Shown: positions 23,825 to 32,249, counted from the stretch's first letter. The stretch: 64,000 nt of DNA from CAG-177 sp003514385 (GCA_051920445.1 JBPPLN010000001.1:1647563-1711562), one strand, 5' to 3'. Numbers and translations: made by a program. Notes: generated from the letters alone by a model not told the origin.

Positions 23825-25075
23825 TTATTCGTAGAGCGGGTGCTTTGCACAGATCTCCGCAACTCCGGCGCGGATGGCGTCGGCGCTGTTCTCAAAGTCG
23901 GTCGCCGCGAGGAAAACGAACTCGGCGATTTTGTCCATGTCGCTCTCATCAAGTCCTCTTGTCGTCGCGGCCGCCGTTCCGAGGCGCAGACCGCTCGTGA
24001 CAAACGGCTTCTCGGGGTCGTTGGGTATGGCGTTCTTGTTCGCCGTGATGTTGACTTCGTCGAGTCTCTTCTCGAGATCCTTGCCCGTTACGCCGAGCGA
24101 GCGCAGGTCGAGGAGTATGAGGTGGTTGTCGGTGCCGCCGGAGACGAGGTTGACTCCGCGCTTTGCCAGAGACTCGGCAAGAGCCTTGCAGTTGTTGAGA
24201 AGTCTCTGCTGATAGTCCTTGAACTCGGGCTTGAGTGCCTCGCCGAAGCAGACCGCCTTGCCCGCGATAACGTGCATGAGCGGACCGCCCTGGTTGCCGG
24301 GGAAAATAGCCTTATTTATAGCTGCGCCGAGCTCAGCCTTGGAGAGGATGAGTCCGCCGCGGGGACCTCTGAGGGTCTTGTGCGTGGTTGTTGTGACAAC
24401 GTCGGCATAGGGCACGGGCGAGGGATGAAGTCCCGCCGCGACGAGTCCCGCGATGTGCGCCATGTCTACCATGAAATATGCGCCGACCGATTTTGCTATA
24501 GCGCCGATGCGCTCGAAGTCGATAACACGCGGATAAGCGGATGCGCCCGCGACGATAAGCTTCGGGCAGACTTCTTTGGCGGTCTTTTCGAGCTCGTCAT
24601 AGTCGATATAGCCGTCGTCGTTCACGCCGTAGGGTACGAACTTGTAGAGCTTGCCGCTTGCGTTGACGGGCGAGCCGTGGGTCAGATGTCCGCCGTGGGC
24701 GAGGCTCATGCCCATGACTGTGTCGCCGGGATTTATGAGTGCGGAATAAGCGGCCATGTTAGCCTGCGCACCAGAGTGCGGCTGAACGTTGGCGCAGTCC
24801 GCGCCGAAGAGCTCTTTTGCGCGCTCGATAGCGAGATTTTCAACGATGTCAACATATTCGCAGCCGCCGTAATAACGCTTGCCGGGATAACCCTCGGCGT
24901 ATTTGTTGGTCAGCACGCTGCCCATTGCCGCCATAACGGCGGGGGAGACGAAGTTCTCCGAGGCGATAAGCTCGATGTTGCGTCTCTGTCTGCCGAGCTC
25001 GAGATCCATGGCGTCCGCCACTTCCGGGTCATACTGTGCGACGAGCTTGGCGCTGTCAAAAAAATCAGGGTACAT
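23825..25075 (-). CDS. glyA: Serine hydroxymethyltransferase
   Basis: This 416-residue PLP enzyme interconverts serine and glycine with tetrahydrofolate, feeding one-carbon metabolism. Family segments are ELIASENFVSPAVMAAMGS, NKYAEGYPGKRYYGGCEYVD, NVQPHSGAQAN, MSLAHGGHLTHGSPVN, the PLP lysine in TTTTHKTLRGPRGG, and HVIAGKAV. Length is normal. The start at 25075 has an AGGAGGAAAT Shine-Dalgarno site. It is flanked by its own terminator, so monocistronic. A long frame on the opposite strand is a compositional shadow. Confidence 0.98.
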   Translation of the reverse strand: MYPDFFDSAKLVAQYDPEVADAMDLELGRQRRNIELIASENFVSPAVMAAMGSVLTNKYAEGYPGKRYYGGCEYVDIVENLAIERAKELFGADCANVQPHSGAQANMAAYSALINPGDTVMGMSLAHGGHLTHGSPVNASGKLYKFVPYGVNDDGYIDYDELEKTAKEVCPKLIVAGASAYPRVIDFERIGAIAKSVGAYFMVDMAHIAGLVAAGLHPSPVPYADVVTTTTHKTLRGPRGGLILSKAELGAAINKAIFPGNQGGPLMHVIAGKAVCFGEALKPEFKDYQQRLLNNCKALAESLAKRGVNLVSGGTDNHLILLDLRSLGVTGKDLEKRLDEVNITANKNAIPNDPEKPFVTSGLRLGTAAATTRGLDESDMDKIAEFVFLAATDFENSADAIRAGVAEICAKHPLYE

Positions 25076-25207
25076 TGTGATTTCCTCCTCTTGAAAAAAT
25101 CGGACAAATATTACCTTAATAATACCATATGGCCGCAGTTAAAGTCAAAGCTAAAGGGAATAATATTGTCGATTTATGCAAAAAGACGGAATGAGTGAAA
25201 ATAGTTC

Positions 25208-25236
25208 TTGTATTTATGTCAATAATACTGTATAAT
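25208..25236 (+). promoter_or_regulatory. Promoter of 594-residue membrane protein
   Basis: TTGTAT (25208-25213) and TATAAT (25231-25236) are spaced 17 bp apart, about 40 bp before the ATG. Confidence 0.7.
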
Positions 25237-25274
25237 GATTTAATGTAACACTTTTATTAAAAGGAGATGAATCA

Positions 25275-27059
25275 ATGGATCCCATTAAAGTGGATTTTTC
25301 AAAAAAAGGCGGCCCCAAGGAGATAGTGATACCTCCCGATAAAGCGGCGCTCAAGATAATACTGAGCGTGCTGTGCTCTATCGTTACCACGGGTATCGCA
25401 TTTTATGTAATGCTGCCGCCGCTCAACTTCAAGGCATATGAGTTCTACGGCTTCCTCGCGATAATCGTCGCGTCATATGCGCTGTTCTCGGCGATTTTCA
25501 CCGGCGTGTTTTCGAAGCCCGAATATCTGCCCTATTTCAAGCGTCAGATGATAGTCCCCGCCGTTATCGTCGGTGTCATCGCGCTCACAGTCGGTATCGG
25601 CTATCTCGTCTCGAGCCCGTTCTTCAGAGCCTCGGCTTACAGTCAGATAATCGATGTCCGCACGGACAGCAACTTCGCCGATGAGATTGACAAGCAGGAT
25701 GCTGAGTCCTTCAGCAACATCCCGAAGCTCGATGAGGGCGTCGCGGCTACCCTCGCTCCCAGAGCGCTCGGTAAACTCGCGGAAAAAGGCTATGTCTCGC
25801 AGTTCTCGGTCTATCCGCTCTATACGCAGATAAACTACAAGGGCACGCCCGTCAGGGTCGTTCCGCTCCAGTATTCAAATATCATCAAGTGGCTCACCAA
25901 CCGCACCGAGGGTCTCCCCGGATATATCGTAATCGATATGGCGAACGAAGTCACCACCTTCAAGGAGCTTGATGCGGGCATCAAGTATTCGCCTGCCGAG
26001 CACTTCGGCAGACTTCTCAAGCGTCATCTGAGAATGCAGTATCCGACCTATATGTTCGGCTCGAGTTCGTTTGAAATTGACGACGAGGGCAATCCTTATT
26101 GGATCTGCGCGCGAGTTGACAAGACCATCGGCCTGTTCGGCGGAACCGATGTCAAGGGAATCGTGATAGTCAACGCAATTGACGGCAAGTGCGAATATGT
26201 GCCTATAGAGACCGTCAAGAGCGACGCCAAGTATCAGTGGATCGACAGAGTCTATGACTCCGACCTTCTCGTCGAGCAGTACAACTACTACGGCAGATAT
26301 CAGAAGGGCTTCTGGAACTCGATTCTCGGCCAGGAAGATGTCTATGTCACCACCGAGGACTACAGCTACATCGCTCAGAACGACGATGTCTATATGTACA
26401 CGGGCGTTACCTCCGTCACCAACGACCAGTCGATAACCGGCTTTATAATGATAAACCAGCGCACCAAAGAGGCTGTTTATTATTCGGTCGCGGGCGCAAA
26501 GGAACAGTCGGCGCAGGCTTCCGCAGAGGGTCTTGATGAGATAAAGGCGGCAGGCTACACGGCGACGTTCCCGCTGCTGCTCAATATCGACGGCGAGCCG
26601 ACCTACTTCATGGCTCTCAAGGATGTCAGAGACGACGGCTCTCAGATCATTCAGAGCTACGCGCTCATCAACGTCAAGCAGTACACGAAGATAAAGGTCT
26701 ACGGCAAGACCCTTGCCGAGTGCCTTGCAAAGTATGTTGACCAGCTCAAGGCGAACGGCATCAATGTCGATATCGATGCGAACCAGGTCGTAGATCCTGC
26801 GGATAATCCCGACGCACAGGGCGGCTCCGAGCCGAAGGTGCAGACCGTCAACGGCAAGATAGCCGATATCCGCACTCAGGTCATCTCGGGCGAGACATAT
26901 TATTATATCAAGCTCGAGGGCGGCGATGTCTATTATTCGATAGCCGCTTCCAAGTCGACAACCGCCGTTATCCTCAACAGAAACGACACTGTCACGATTC
27001 GTTTCAACGCCGGCGAGGGTGCAATAATCCCCGCAAGCGAGCTTGAAAAAGCGAAATAA
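25275..27059 (+). CDS. Membrane protein with large soluble domain, unknown function
   Basis: I do not recognise this 594-residue protein. A charged N-terminus is followed by three transmembrane helices (about residues 24-48, 56-79 and 91-113) and then about 480 residues of soluble, presumably extracytoplasmic, sequence. Segments such as PTYMFGSSSFEIDDEGNPYW, GTDVKGIVIVNAIDGKCEYV and TGFIMINQRTKEAVYYSVAG recur in style and suggest several beta-rich repeat units of similar build. No catalytic motif or lipobox is visible. It has AAAAGGAG before the ATG and its own promoter, and it ends at a GC-rich hairpin. Such proteins occur in Firmicutes as conserved hypotheticals. Confidence 0.8.
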   Translation: MDPIKVDFSKKGGPKEIVIPPDKAALKIILSVLCSIVTTGIAFYVMLPPLNFKAYEFYGFLAIIVASYALFSAIFTGVFSKPEYLPYFKRQMIVPAVIVGVIALTVGIGYLVSSPFFRASAYSQIIDVRTDSNFADEIDKQDAESFSNIPKLDEGVAATLAPRALGKLAEKGYVSQFSVYPLYTQINYKGTPVRVVPLQYSNIIKWLTNRTEGLPGYIVIDMANEVTTFKELDAGIKYSPAEHFGRLLKRHLRMQYPTYMFGSSSFEIDDEGNPYWICARVDKTIGLFGGTDVKGIVIVNAIDGKCEYVPIETVKSDAKYQWIDRVYDSDLLVEQYNYYGRYQKGFWNSILGQEDVYVTTEDYSYIAQNDDVYMYTGVTSVTNDQSITGFIMINQRTKEAVYYSVAGAKEQSAQASAEGLDEIKAAGYTATFPLLLNIDGEPTYFMALKDVRDDGSQIIQSYALINVKQYTKIKVYGKTLAECLAKYVDQLKANGINVDIDANQVVDPADNPDAQGGSEPKVQTVNGKIADIRTQVISGETYYYIKLEGGDVYYSIAASKSTTAVILNRNDTVTIRFNAGEGAIIPASELEKAK

Positions 27060-27077
27060 AATAACATTACAAACAAC

Positions 27078-27110
27078 AGCGCCGCCGCAGATATTCTCTG
27101 CGGCGGCGCT
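27078..27110 (+). terminator. GC-rich hairpin after membrane-protein gene
   Basis: AGCGCCGCCGCAGA (27078-27091) pairs perfectly with TCTGCGGCGGCGCT (27097-27110). There is no clear T tract, so it may act as a transcript-end stabiliser or a weak terminator. Confidence 0.6.
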
Positions 27111-27280
27111 TAGCTTTGCCGGATGACTTTTGCAAGCCGCAGTCAACCGCAGTTCGGTCAATGCAGTTCATATATATGAAAGCGGCTGACTCCGTAACGC
27201 TATGATAATAATGGCTGAACTGCGGCACTTGTGAAGAATGAATCGCACTATGCATTTACAGCAGCTTTTTAACGGCATGA

Positions 27281-27311
27281 AAAATCCCCCGCAGATTCGC
27301 TCCGCGGGGGA
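27281..27311 (-). terminator. Intrinsic terminator of lipoprotein gene
   Basis: CCCCCGC/GCGGGGG with an AGATTCGCTCC loop; on the minus strand followed by ATTTTT. An identical hairpin is found at 28261-28293. Confidence 0.85.
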
Positions 27312-27360
27312 CAGCTTTATTACATTATCTATTCGGTTTATATTTTCGGCAGAGAGTCGC

Positions 27361-27975
27361 TTATTTCCACGGTAGCGTTGACATATGCGGCGAGGTCATC
27401 TGCTCTAAGTATTCCTGACCGCGCTCGGAGTCAATGGGTTCTCCCTTGACTGTGGAGAGCGGAATATCCGTTGAAACATCAAGAAACTCAAAGTGTATTT
27501 TGTCCGCCTTTACCCTTTTGGTGTAGCTGTAGCTTGAGCTAAGGTCAAATGTGACGGGACCGCCGTTGGGATTGGGATAAGGATAAGGAGCTCTCTTCTC
27601 ACGAATAAAATACGCGTAGCTGCCTATAGGCAATTCCTTTTTGCCGAGAGTAACTTTGGCATACAGGCTGTGATTTTCGTCGTTTGCCATTGCCTCGATT
27701 TCATCGGCTTGAGCCGTTGTCGTTTTGAGGGAGTATGTTATGTTGAATCCCAAGTCGTTGTAATAGCAAAGGGTTATCGAAACATCCCCGTATTTACTTT
27801 TGAGCTTTATGTCGCCGCGAAATACATGAAAATCCGGATATTTGCTTGTAAAGGCGTAGGAGTTGCCTGTGTCGAAATTCAATATGTACTCGGAGCGCAT
27901 TATTTTGTTCGAGCCGCAGGCGGCGAGGGACAGCATAAGGACGAGGCAAAGAGCTAAGCTTATCAATCTTTTCAT
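27361..27975 (-). CDS. Lipoprotein of unknown function
   Basis: The 204-residue product has a signal peptide with lipobox: MKRLISLALCLVLMLSLAAC, with Cys20 as the acylation site. The mature part of about 185 residues is rich in beta-strand-like segments (FHVFRGDIKLKSKYGDVSIT, YNDLGFNITYSLKT) and has a Pro/Asn/Gly turn region (PYPYPNPNGGP). No recognisable domain. The start is supported by GAAGGAGACTC. Codon use is more A/T-rich than in neighbouring genes. It is monocistronic, flanked by a promoter-like AT-rich region and a terminator. Confidence 0.8.
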   Translation of the reverse strand: MKRLISLALCLVLMLSLAACGSNKIMRSEYILNFDTGNSYAFTSKYPDFHVFRGDIKLKSKYGDVSITLCYYNDLGFNITYSLKTTTAQADEIEAMANDENHSLYAKVTLGKKELPIGSYAYFIREKRAPYPYPNPNGGPVTFDLSSSYSYTKRVKADKIHFEFLDVSTDIPLSTVKGEPIDSERGQEYLEQMTSPHMSTLPWK

Positions 27976-28167
27976 AACACCGAGTCTCCTTCTGTGTTAT
28001 TATATTATGTGTTCTAATTATGTGTTCTATATGTTTTGCCTACCTAAACTAAACCATCGGAATCTCCTCTTGTGCAGAAATGATATTTTTTATAAAAGTT
28101 TTAGTTGAGAACTTATCGCAACACAATGCTAACACAAATTGCCAATATTATAATTCTATCTAGGAAT

Positions 28168-28205
28168 ATTATGTATTTTTGTTACAAATTACAAAAATAC
28201 ATAAT
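28168..28205. repeat. 15-bp perfect inverted repeat in an A/T-rich intergenic region
   Basis: ATTATGTATTTTTGT (28168-28182) and ACAAAAATACATAAT (28191-28205) are exact inverted arms around an 8-base loop. It lies in the 342-bp region between the lipoprotein gene and the phosphoesterase gene, which otherwise shows no gene. There is no T tract beyond the stem. It may be an operator, a hairpin or the end of a lost element. Confidence 0.7.
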
Positions 28206-28260
28206 TCGATTTGTGTATTTGCAACAAAGAATTTATGCGGCACGCAGAGTTACAATGCAG

Positions 28261-28293
28261 AAAAGTCCCCCGCAGATTCGCTCCGCGGGGGAC
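28261..28293 (-). terminator. Intrinsic terminator of phosphoesterase gene
   Basis: GTCCCCCGC/GCGGGGGAC hairpin; on the minus strand followed by TTTT. It is identical in stem and loop to 27281-27311. Confidence 0.85.
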
Positions 28294-28317
28294 TGTCTGT
28301 TTTAAATTATTACGGCG

Positions 28318-29577
28318 TTATTGCTGAGAATGCGTTATGAAATAAATCAGCGCTATAACTCCCGCCGTGACCGTTGCGCCGATAACGATGTTGTTTATCA
28401 TCACTATGGTGCCGACGCCTGCGGCAACTCCGAGCACGCCTGCAAGGGCGATCGGGATCCACATGGCGGGCGACTGGCCGTACTTCGCGCCGATGTACCA
28501 GCTGTAAAGGCCCCAGCCGAAAGCGTCGGTGTACTTGTAGAGGTGAGTGTTGTAGCTCCACGGATCGTTTTCGTCAAGCTCGAAAATGCGGACAGCTCTG
28601 GTTATGTATCTGCCGTAGGACTGGAAGGTAACGCCGGGGCACATGACAAGGTCGATGCCATCAACGTTGCCGATGAAGTTGTTGATGTGGTCGTGACCGA
28701 AGGATGCCGCGATGACATCGCCGCGCTTTTTCCACGAAGCAAACTCGCCGGAGTTGGTGTTCGACGGGCAGGGGAACTCGAGCATCATGCCGGAGGCCTT
28801 GCCGGGCTTGAGCATGAGAAGCTTGTTCTGTCCGTTGAGCTTCTTGCTTATCGCGTTCTCACCGCTGAACGGAGAATCAACGAGAAGCTCCGCGACCTCG
28901 GGAACGATGATGTGCTGGAAAGCGATGGAGGGAACGAGGTGACCCTCTTTCTCTTCGAGCGCCTTGCTGGTCTTTTCGTACCAGTCTATCTGATCCTGAT
29001 GAACGTAGTCGTAACCGCCATTGACTCTGTCGTAGTCGTTCGAGTCGATCATCCAGAGGTTGAACTTCGTCTCGCTGCCCTTGGAGGCATAGATAGGCAG
29101 GTTGTGCGTGCCGGTGCCGTACATCTCGGGCACTGCGTCATATGCGAGGCAGCCCGGGAAAGTCTGATAATATGCGAACTGCTCGTCGCGGCTGACGGGG
29201 CAGCCGTCGTCGTTGTCGTGGTTGCCGAAAACGAAGGTGAAGGGGATGCCTCTGTCAACAACGGGCTGAAGTATCGCCTTTATTCCGGCATAGACGCCCT
29301 CGGCGGTCTTAATCTTTCCGCCTGCAAGCTGGTCGCCTGTAAATACGACGAGGTCGGGCTTCTCTGCGTCGAGAGCTTTTTCCATGAACATTATCATGGC
29401 TTCTCTCGGTATGTCGATATCCTGCGTGTCGGAAATCTGCATGATTTTGAACTTTCCGTCCTTATTGAAACGCAGAACGTCATTGTTGTCGACCGTCGCA
29501 AAAGCGGGCGATGCTGCGGCTACGAGCATCGCCGCGCAGAGCACAACGGCGAGCAAAGCCTTGATCTTTTTACTCAT
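28318..29577 (-). CDS. Secreted, membrane-anchored calcineurin-like phosphoesterase
   Basis: This 419-residue protein has a signal peptide (cleavage near AFA-TVD, residue about 27), a metallophosphoesterase domain and a hydrophobic C-terminal region of about 55 residues with two probable membrane helices, ending FITHSQQ. Metal-binding motifs in order: ISDTQD, FTGDQL, GNHDNDD, QHIIVP and GHDH. The first motif is D-x-Q where D-x-H is usual, a variant seen in the purple acid phosphatase-like/Icc branch. It acts outside the membrane, perhaps on phosphorylated glycans, nucleotides or lipids. It is monocistronic, with a TTGATT-17-TATAAT promoter. Confidence 0.85.
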   Translation of the reverse strand: MSKKIKALLAVVLCAAMLVAAASPAFATVDNNDVLRFNKDGKFKIMQISDTQDIDIPREAMIMFMEKALDAEKPDLVVFTGDQLAGGKIKTAEGVYAGIKAILQPVVDRGIPFTFVFGNHDNDDGCPVSRDEQFAYYQTFPGCLAYDAVPEMYGTGTHNLPIYASKGSETKFNLWMIDSNDYDRVNGGYDYVHQDQIDWYEKTSKALEEKEGHLVPSIAFQHIIVPEVAELLVDSPFSGENAISKKLNGQNKLLMLKPGKASGMMLEFPCPSNTNSGEFASWKKRGDVIAASFGHDHINNFIGNVDGIDLVMCPGVTFQSYGRYITRAVRIFELDENDPWSYNTHLYKYTDAFGWGLYSWYIGAKYGQSPAMWIPIALAGVLGVAAGVGTIVMINNIVIGATVTAGVIALIYFITHSQQ

Positions 29578-29633
29578 GACTCTTTAATCAATCCTTTCTT
29601 TTCTCAGTATGAGCAACATATTAAAGCCTGATT

Positions 29634-29662
29634 ATTATATAACTAATATAGCCAAAAATCAA
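29634..29662 (-). promoter_or_regulatory. Promoter of phosphoesterase gene
   Basis: On the minus strand TTGATT (29662-29657) and TATAAT (29639-29634) are spaced 17 bp apart. Confidence 0.7.
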
Positions 29663-29712
29663 TCTGCAAAAGTCATAATTTTTATGTGCATTTTTGAGTT
29701 AGAATAGACAAA

Positions 29713-29740
29713 CCGGGTCCGCATATATGCGCAGACCCGG
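29713..29740. repeat. Hairpin in intergenic region
   Basis: CCGGGTC (29713-29719) pairs with GACCCGG (29734-29740), with GCATATATGC nested between. No T tract follows on either strand. Confidence 0.5.
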
Positions 29741-29800
29741 CAGTTTGCAGGTTGAATTTTCAATAAGCGTAAGAATAATGCCGATTTTTGGTTTAATCTC

Positions 29801-29850
29801 GTAGGAATTGGCGACCTCGACAACCCTATGCCGCTTTCAGCAGCACTGTT
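29801..29850 (+). repeat. Degenerate copy of the GTAGG...GGCGACCTCGAC palindromic module
   Basis: GTAGGAATTGGCGACCTCGA followed by CAACCCTATGCCGC and CAGCAGCAC aligns without long gaps to the 4541-4590 module but with many substitutions that weaken the palindrome. It sits beside the SpoIIQ-like gene. Confidence 0.55.
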
Positions 29851-29893
29851 TGAAAAAATTTTTTGCTGTGGCTTGCGTTTTTTACGGCAGAAT

Positions 29894-30640
29894 TTATTCG
29901 CCGGAAGTCGTCTCTGTTTTCTGGTTGTCTCCCTGACCCAATTTGTTCATCGCCTCGAGCGGATCGACGGTCTTGCCGTTTATCGCGACGGTGAAATGGA
30001 GGTGGGCGCCGTCCGCCGCTTCAACCGGGACTGTGCCGAGGGTACCGATATGGTCGAACTGCTTGACCTCGTCGCCCGCTTTCGGAAGATTCTTGTCCGA
30101 AAGTCCGCAGTATCGTGCAACGAGCCCCTTGCCGTGGTCGATTTCGACCACGTTGCCCCAAAGCGGGTCGGAGTAGACTTTTGCCACGCGCCCGTTCTGT
30201 ATCGCGATAACATCGTTGCCCTGTGCACCGCCGAAGTCAATGCCGTTGTGAACCCGCCAGTCGTTAGTCGTCTTGTTTTTCACCATCTCGTCCGCGCTGT
30301 AGTCCTTGCGGATGTCCGTGCCCATCGGCAGAGCGTAGCTGCCGGTATATGGCGTGTTTTTGCTGTCATTTTCTTTTGTCGTCTGCGCGGGCGCAGTCGT
30401 TCTGTCATCGGGGACATTCTTTACCGGGTTGTTCGCCTGCGTCAGCGTCTCCTGCGGCACGGAGTAGTCTATATTGTACTGCCTCGAAGAATGCTCCGTC
30501 GAATTATTGTCCGTTGGCGTTTTTGCCACGCGCATCGCGCCCCATACTCCCGCACCCGCCGCAAGAATGCAGAGCGCTGCGAGAATGTATATTCCCTTCG
30601 ATCTGAAAAAGCTTTTTTTGTTGAATGAATTGTCTATCAT
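29894..30640 (-). CDS. SpoIIQ-like M23 (LytM-fold) protein lacking the catalytic histidine
   Basis: This 248-residue protein has one N-terminal transmembrane helix (about residues 17-36), a Thr/Asn-rich linker and a LytM/M23 domain (about 100-230). The zinc ligands are present as H131 and D135 (VHNGIDFGG) and HLH at 213-215. Where active enzymes have Y-x-H the sequence reads Y177-C-G-L, so the catalytic histidine is missing. This topology and degeneration recall SpoIIQ, the forespore partner of SpoIIIAH that holds the engulfed forespore to the mother cell; SpoIIQ assignment is inferred. A structured RNA with its own terminator lies about 110 bp upstream. Confidence 0.8.
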   Translation of the reverse strand: MIDNSFNKKSFFRSKGIYILAALCILAAGAGVWGAMRVAKTPTDNNSTEHSSRQYNIDYSVPQETLTQANNPVKNVPDDRTTAPAQTTKENDSKNTPYTGSYALPMGTDIRKDYSADEMVKNKTTNDWRVHNGIDFGGAQGNDVIAIQNGRVAKVYSDPLWGNVVEIDHGKGLVARYCGLSDKNLPKAGDEVKQFDHIGTLGTVPVEAADGAHLHFTVAINGKTVDPLEAMNKLGQGDNQKTETTSGE

Positions 30641-30749
30641 ATCTGCCTCGTTTCTCCGCGTGCGGTGTCACGGTGTTTTTTCATTCCTATTTTTGACCGC
30701 GCCGCCGCGCTTTATGCGCAAGGCAAAATTTATGAAAAATATAAAAATA

Positions 30750-30906
30750 AAAAACGAAAAGACGCCCACCTTTCGGTGAACGTCCTTCCGTAATGAGGGG
30801 TTCGATGCAACTTTTAGCATCTGGTTTGAGGAGGGGTGATGCCTGACGAACTCAGGCACCGCACACTGCAGGGTGCGGCTCCCTGCCCTTGTGTGCAAAT
30901 CTATGA
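30750..30906 (-). ncRNA. Candidate structured RNA or leader with terminator upstream of the SpoIIQ-like gene
   Basis: Read on the minus strand from about 30893: GCACAC/GTGTGC closes a domain with an inner GCAGGG/CCCTGC hairpin; next comes GGTGCCTGA-GTTCG-TCAGGC hairpin; then GATGC-TAAAAGTT-GCATC; finally GACGTTCACC-GAAA-GGTGGGCGTC followed by TTTTCGTTTTTT, an intrinsic terminator. A -10-like TATCAT lies at 30906-30901. There is no reading frame. I could not match it to a riboswitch I know (T-box, SAM, TPP, c-di-AMP, glycine and cobalamin cores are absent). 6S RNA or a lineage-specific RNA is possible. Confidence 0.6.
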
Positions 30907-30983
30907 TAACCGAGGTTTGTTAAGCCCCTGTGAACAGAGTCTTAATAATCAGAATCAATTTTGTTAAGACTTTCGTTTCGTGC

Positions 30984-31006
30984 GACACTTCGGGGAAAAG
31001 TGTTTT
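30984..31006 (+). terminator. Small plus-strand hairpin with T tract
   Basis: ACACTT-CGGGGAA-AAGTGT followed by TTTTC. No plus-strand gene ends here, so its use is unclear. Confidence 0.4.
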
Positions 31007-31166
31007 TCTGATTTTGTGAACTTTGCCCAAATCTGCGGCTCAAATTTCGGCATCCGCTGCGCGAAAGATTCTGCCGATATGCCTTGAACTATTTATTCAA
31101 TTGTTTATAATTAAACTGATAATAAAGGTATATATAATATATCTTGAACACGATAGGAGAAACGAT

Positions 31167-32249
31167 ATGGGAAGAAAAGTCAGAATAGGCATCATCGGCT
31201 GCGGCGGAATCGCCAACGGCAAGCATATGCCCGCACTCAAAAAAATCGAAGAGGCCGAGATGGTCGCTTTCTGCGATATCATTGAGGAGAGAGCCATAAA
31301 GGCGGCAAAGGAGTTCGGCGTTGAGGGCGCAAAAGTCTATACGGATTACAGAAAGCTGCTCGAGGACGAGAGCATCGAGAGTGTTCATGTCTGCACTCCG
31401 AACCGCTCGCATTCGTTCATCACAATAGATGCGCTCGAAGCGGGCAAGCATGTCATGTGTGAGAAGCCCATGGCAAAGACCTATGCCGAGGCGAAGAAAA
31501 TGTACGAGACCGCACAGCGCACCGGCAAGAAGCTGACTATCGGCTATCAGCAGCGCTGGAGACCCGATTCGCTCTATCTCAAGGAGGCGTGCGACAACGG
31601 CGATCTCGGCGATATCTATTACGGCCGCGCCATCGCGCTGCGCCGCAGAGCAGTTCCGACATGGGGCGTTTTCCTCAACGAGTATGAGCAGGGCGGCGGC
31701 CCGCTTATCGATATCGGCACCCACGCGCTCGACCTCACACTCTGGATGATGAACAACTACAAGCCAAAAATGGTCGTCGGCAATGTCTATAAGAAGCTCG
31801 GCAACCAGGAGCGTTCCGGCAACGCCTGGGGCGATTGGGATCCCGCACAGTATACCGTCGAGGATTCGGCTTTCGGCTTCGTCACCATGGAGAACGGCGC
31901 GACCATCTCCGTCGAAGCGAGCTGGGCGCTCAATATCGCCGACCCCAACGAGGCTGTTACATATCTTTGCGGCGACAAGGCGGGCGCGGATATGCGCGGC
32001 GGACTTCATTTGAACTATGTCAAATACGGCCGCCAGTGCATCGAGACCCCGAACTTTGAAGCCGGCGGAGCCGCATTCTTTGAGGGCGCGACCAGCGACC
32101 CCTCCGAGCTTGAAGCCCGCGCCTTCATCAACGCCATTATCAATGACACCGAGGTCAGCACCAAGCCCGAGCAGGCACTTGTTGTAACGCAGATACTCGA
32201 AGGAATATATGAATCTGCCAAGCAAGGCAAACCTTTTTATTTTGAATAA
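31167..32249 (+). CDS. Gfo/Idh/MocA family sugar oxidoreductase, gene 1 of sugar operon
   Basis: This 360-residue NAD(P)-dependent oxidoreductase has the Rossmann motif GIIGCGGIANGKHMPAL at the N-terminus, the EKPMAKT motif (catalytic lysine) near residue 98 and GGPLIDIGTHALDLTLWMM with the catalytic histidine near 186. Family members oxidise or reduce a hydroxyl of sugars, inositols or glycosides. ATG at 31167 is supported by AGGAGA at 6 bp; the longer frame from 31023 has no Shine-Dalgarno site. It is followed by a 537-bp repeat array and then by two TIM-barrel isomerases and a second oxidoreductase on the same strand. This gene set is seen in inositol and 3-keto-sugar pathways. Confidence 0.9.
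   Translation: MGRKVRIGIIGCGGIANGKHMPALKKIEEAEMVAFCDIIEERAIKAAKEFGVEGAKVYTDYRKLLEDESIESVHVCTPNRSHSFITIDALEAGKHVMCEKPMAKTYAEAKKMYETAQRTGKKLTIGYQQRWRPDSLYLKEACDNGDLGDIYYGRAIALRRRAVPTWGVFLNEYEQGGGPLIDIGTHALDLTLWMMNNYKPKMVVGNVYKKLGNQERSGNAWGDWDPAQYTVEDSAFGFVTMENGATISVEASWALNIADPNEAVTYLCGDKAGADMRGGLHLNYVKYGRQCIETPNFEAGGAAFFEGATSDPSELEARAFINAIINDTEVSTKPEQALVVTQILEGIYESAKQGKPFYFE

Noticed and set aside
23726..25198. 490-codon plus-strand frame opposite glyA
   Set aside because: It is an antisense shadow of a perfectly conserved glyA. GC-rich third positions on the other strand keep it open.
28321..29631. 436-codon plus-strand frame opposite the phosphoesterase
   Set aside because: Antisense shadow; the minus-strand protein has signal peptide, metal motifs and a promoter.
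30750..30906. Known riboswitch (T-box, SAM, TPP, glycine, cobalamin, c-di-AMP)
   Set aside because: I looked for the conserved cores and did not see them. A covariance search is needed before calling it new, so it is reported only as a candidate RNA.
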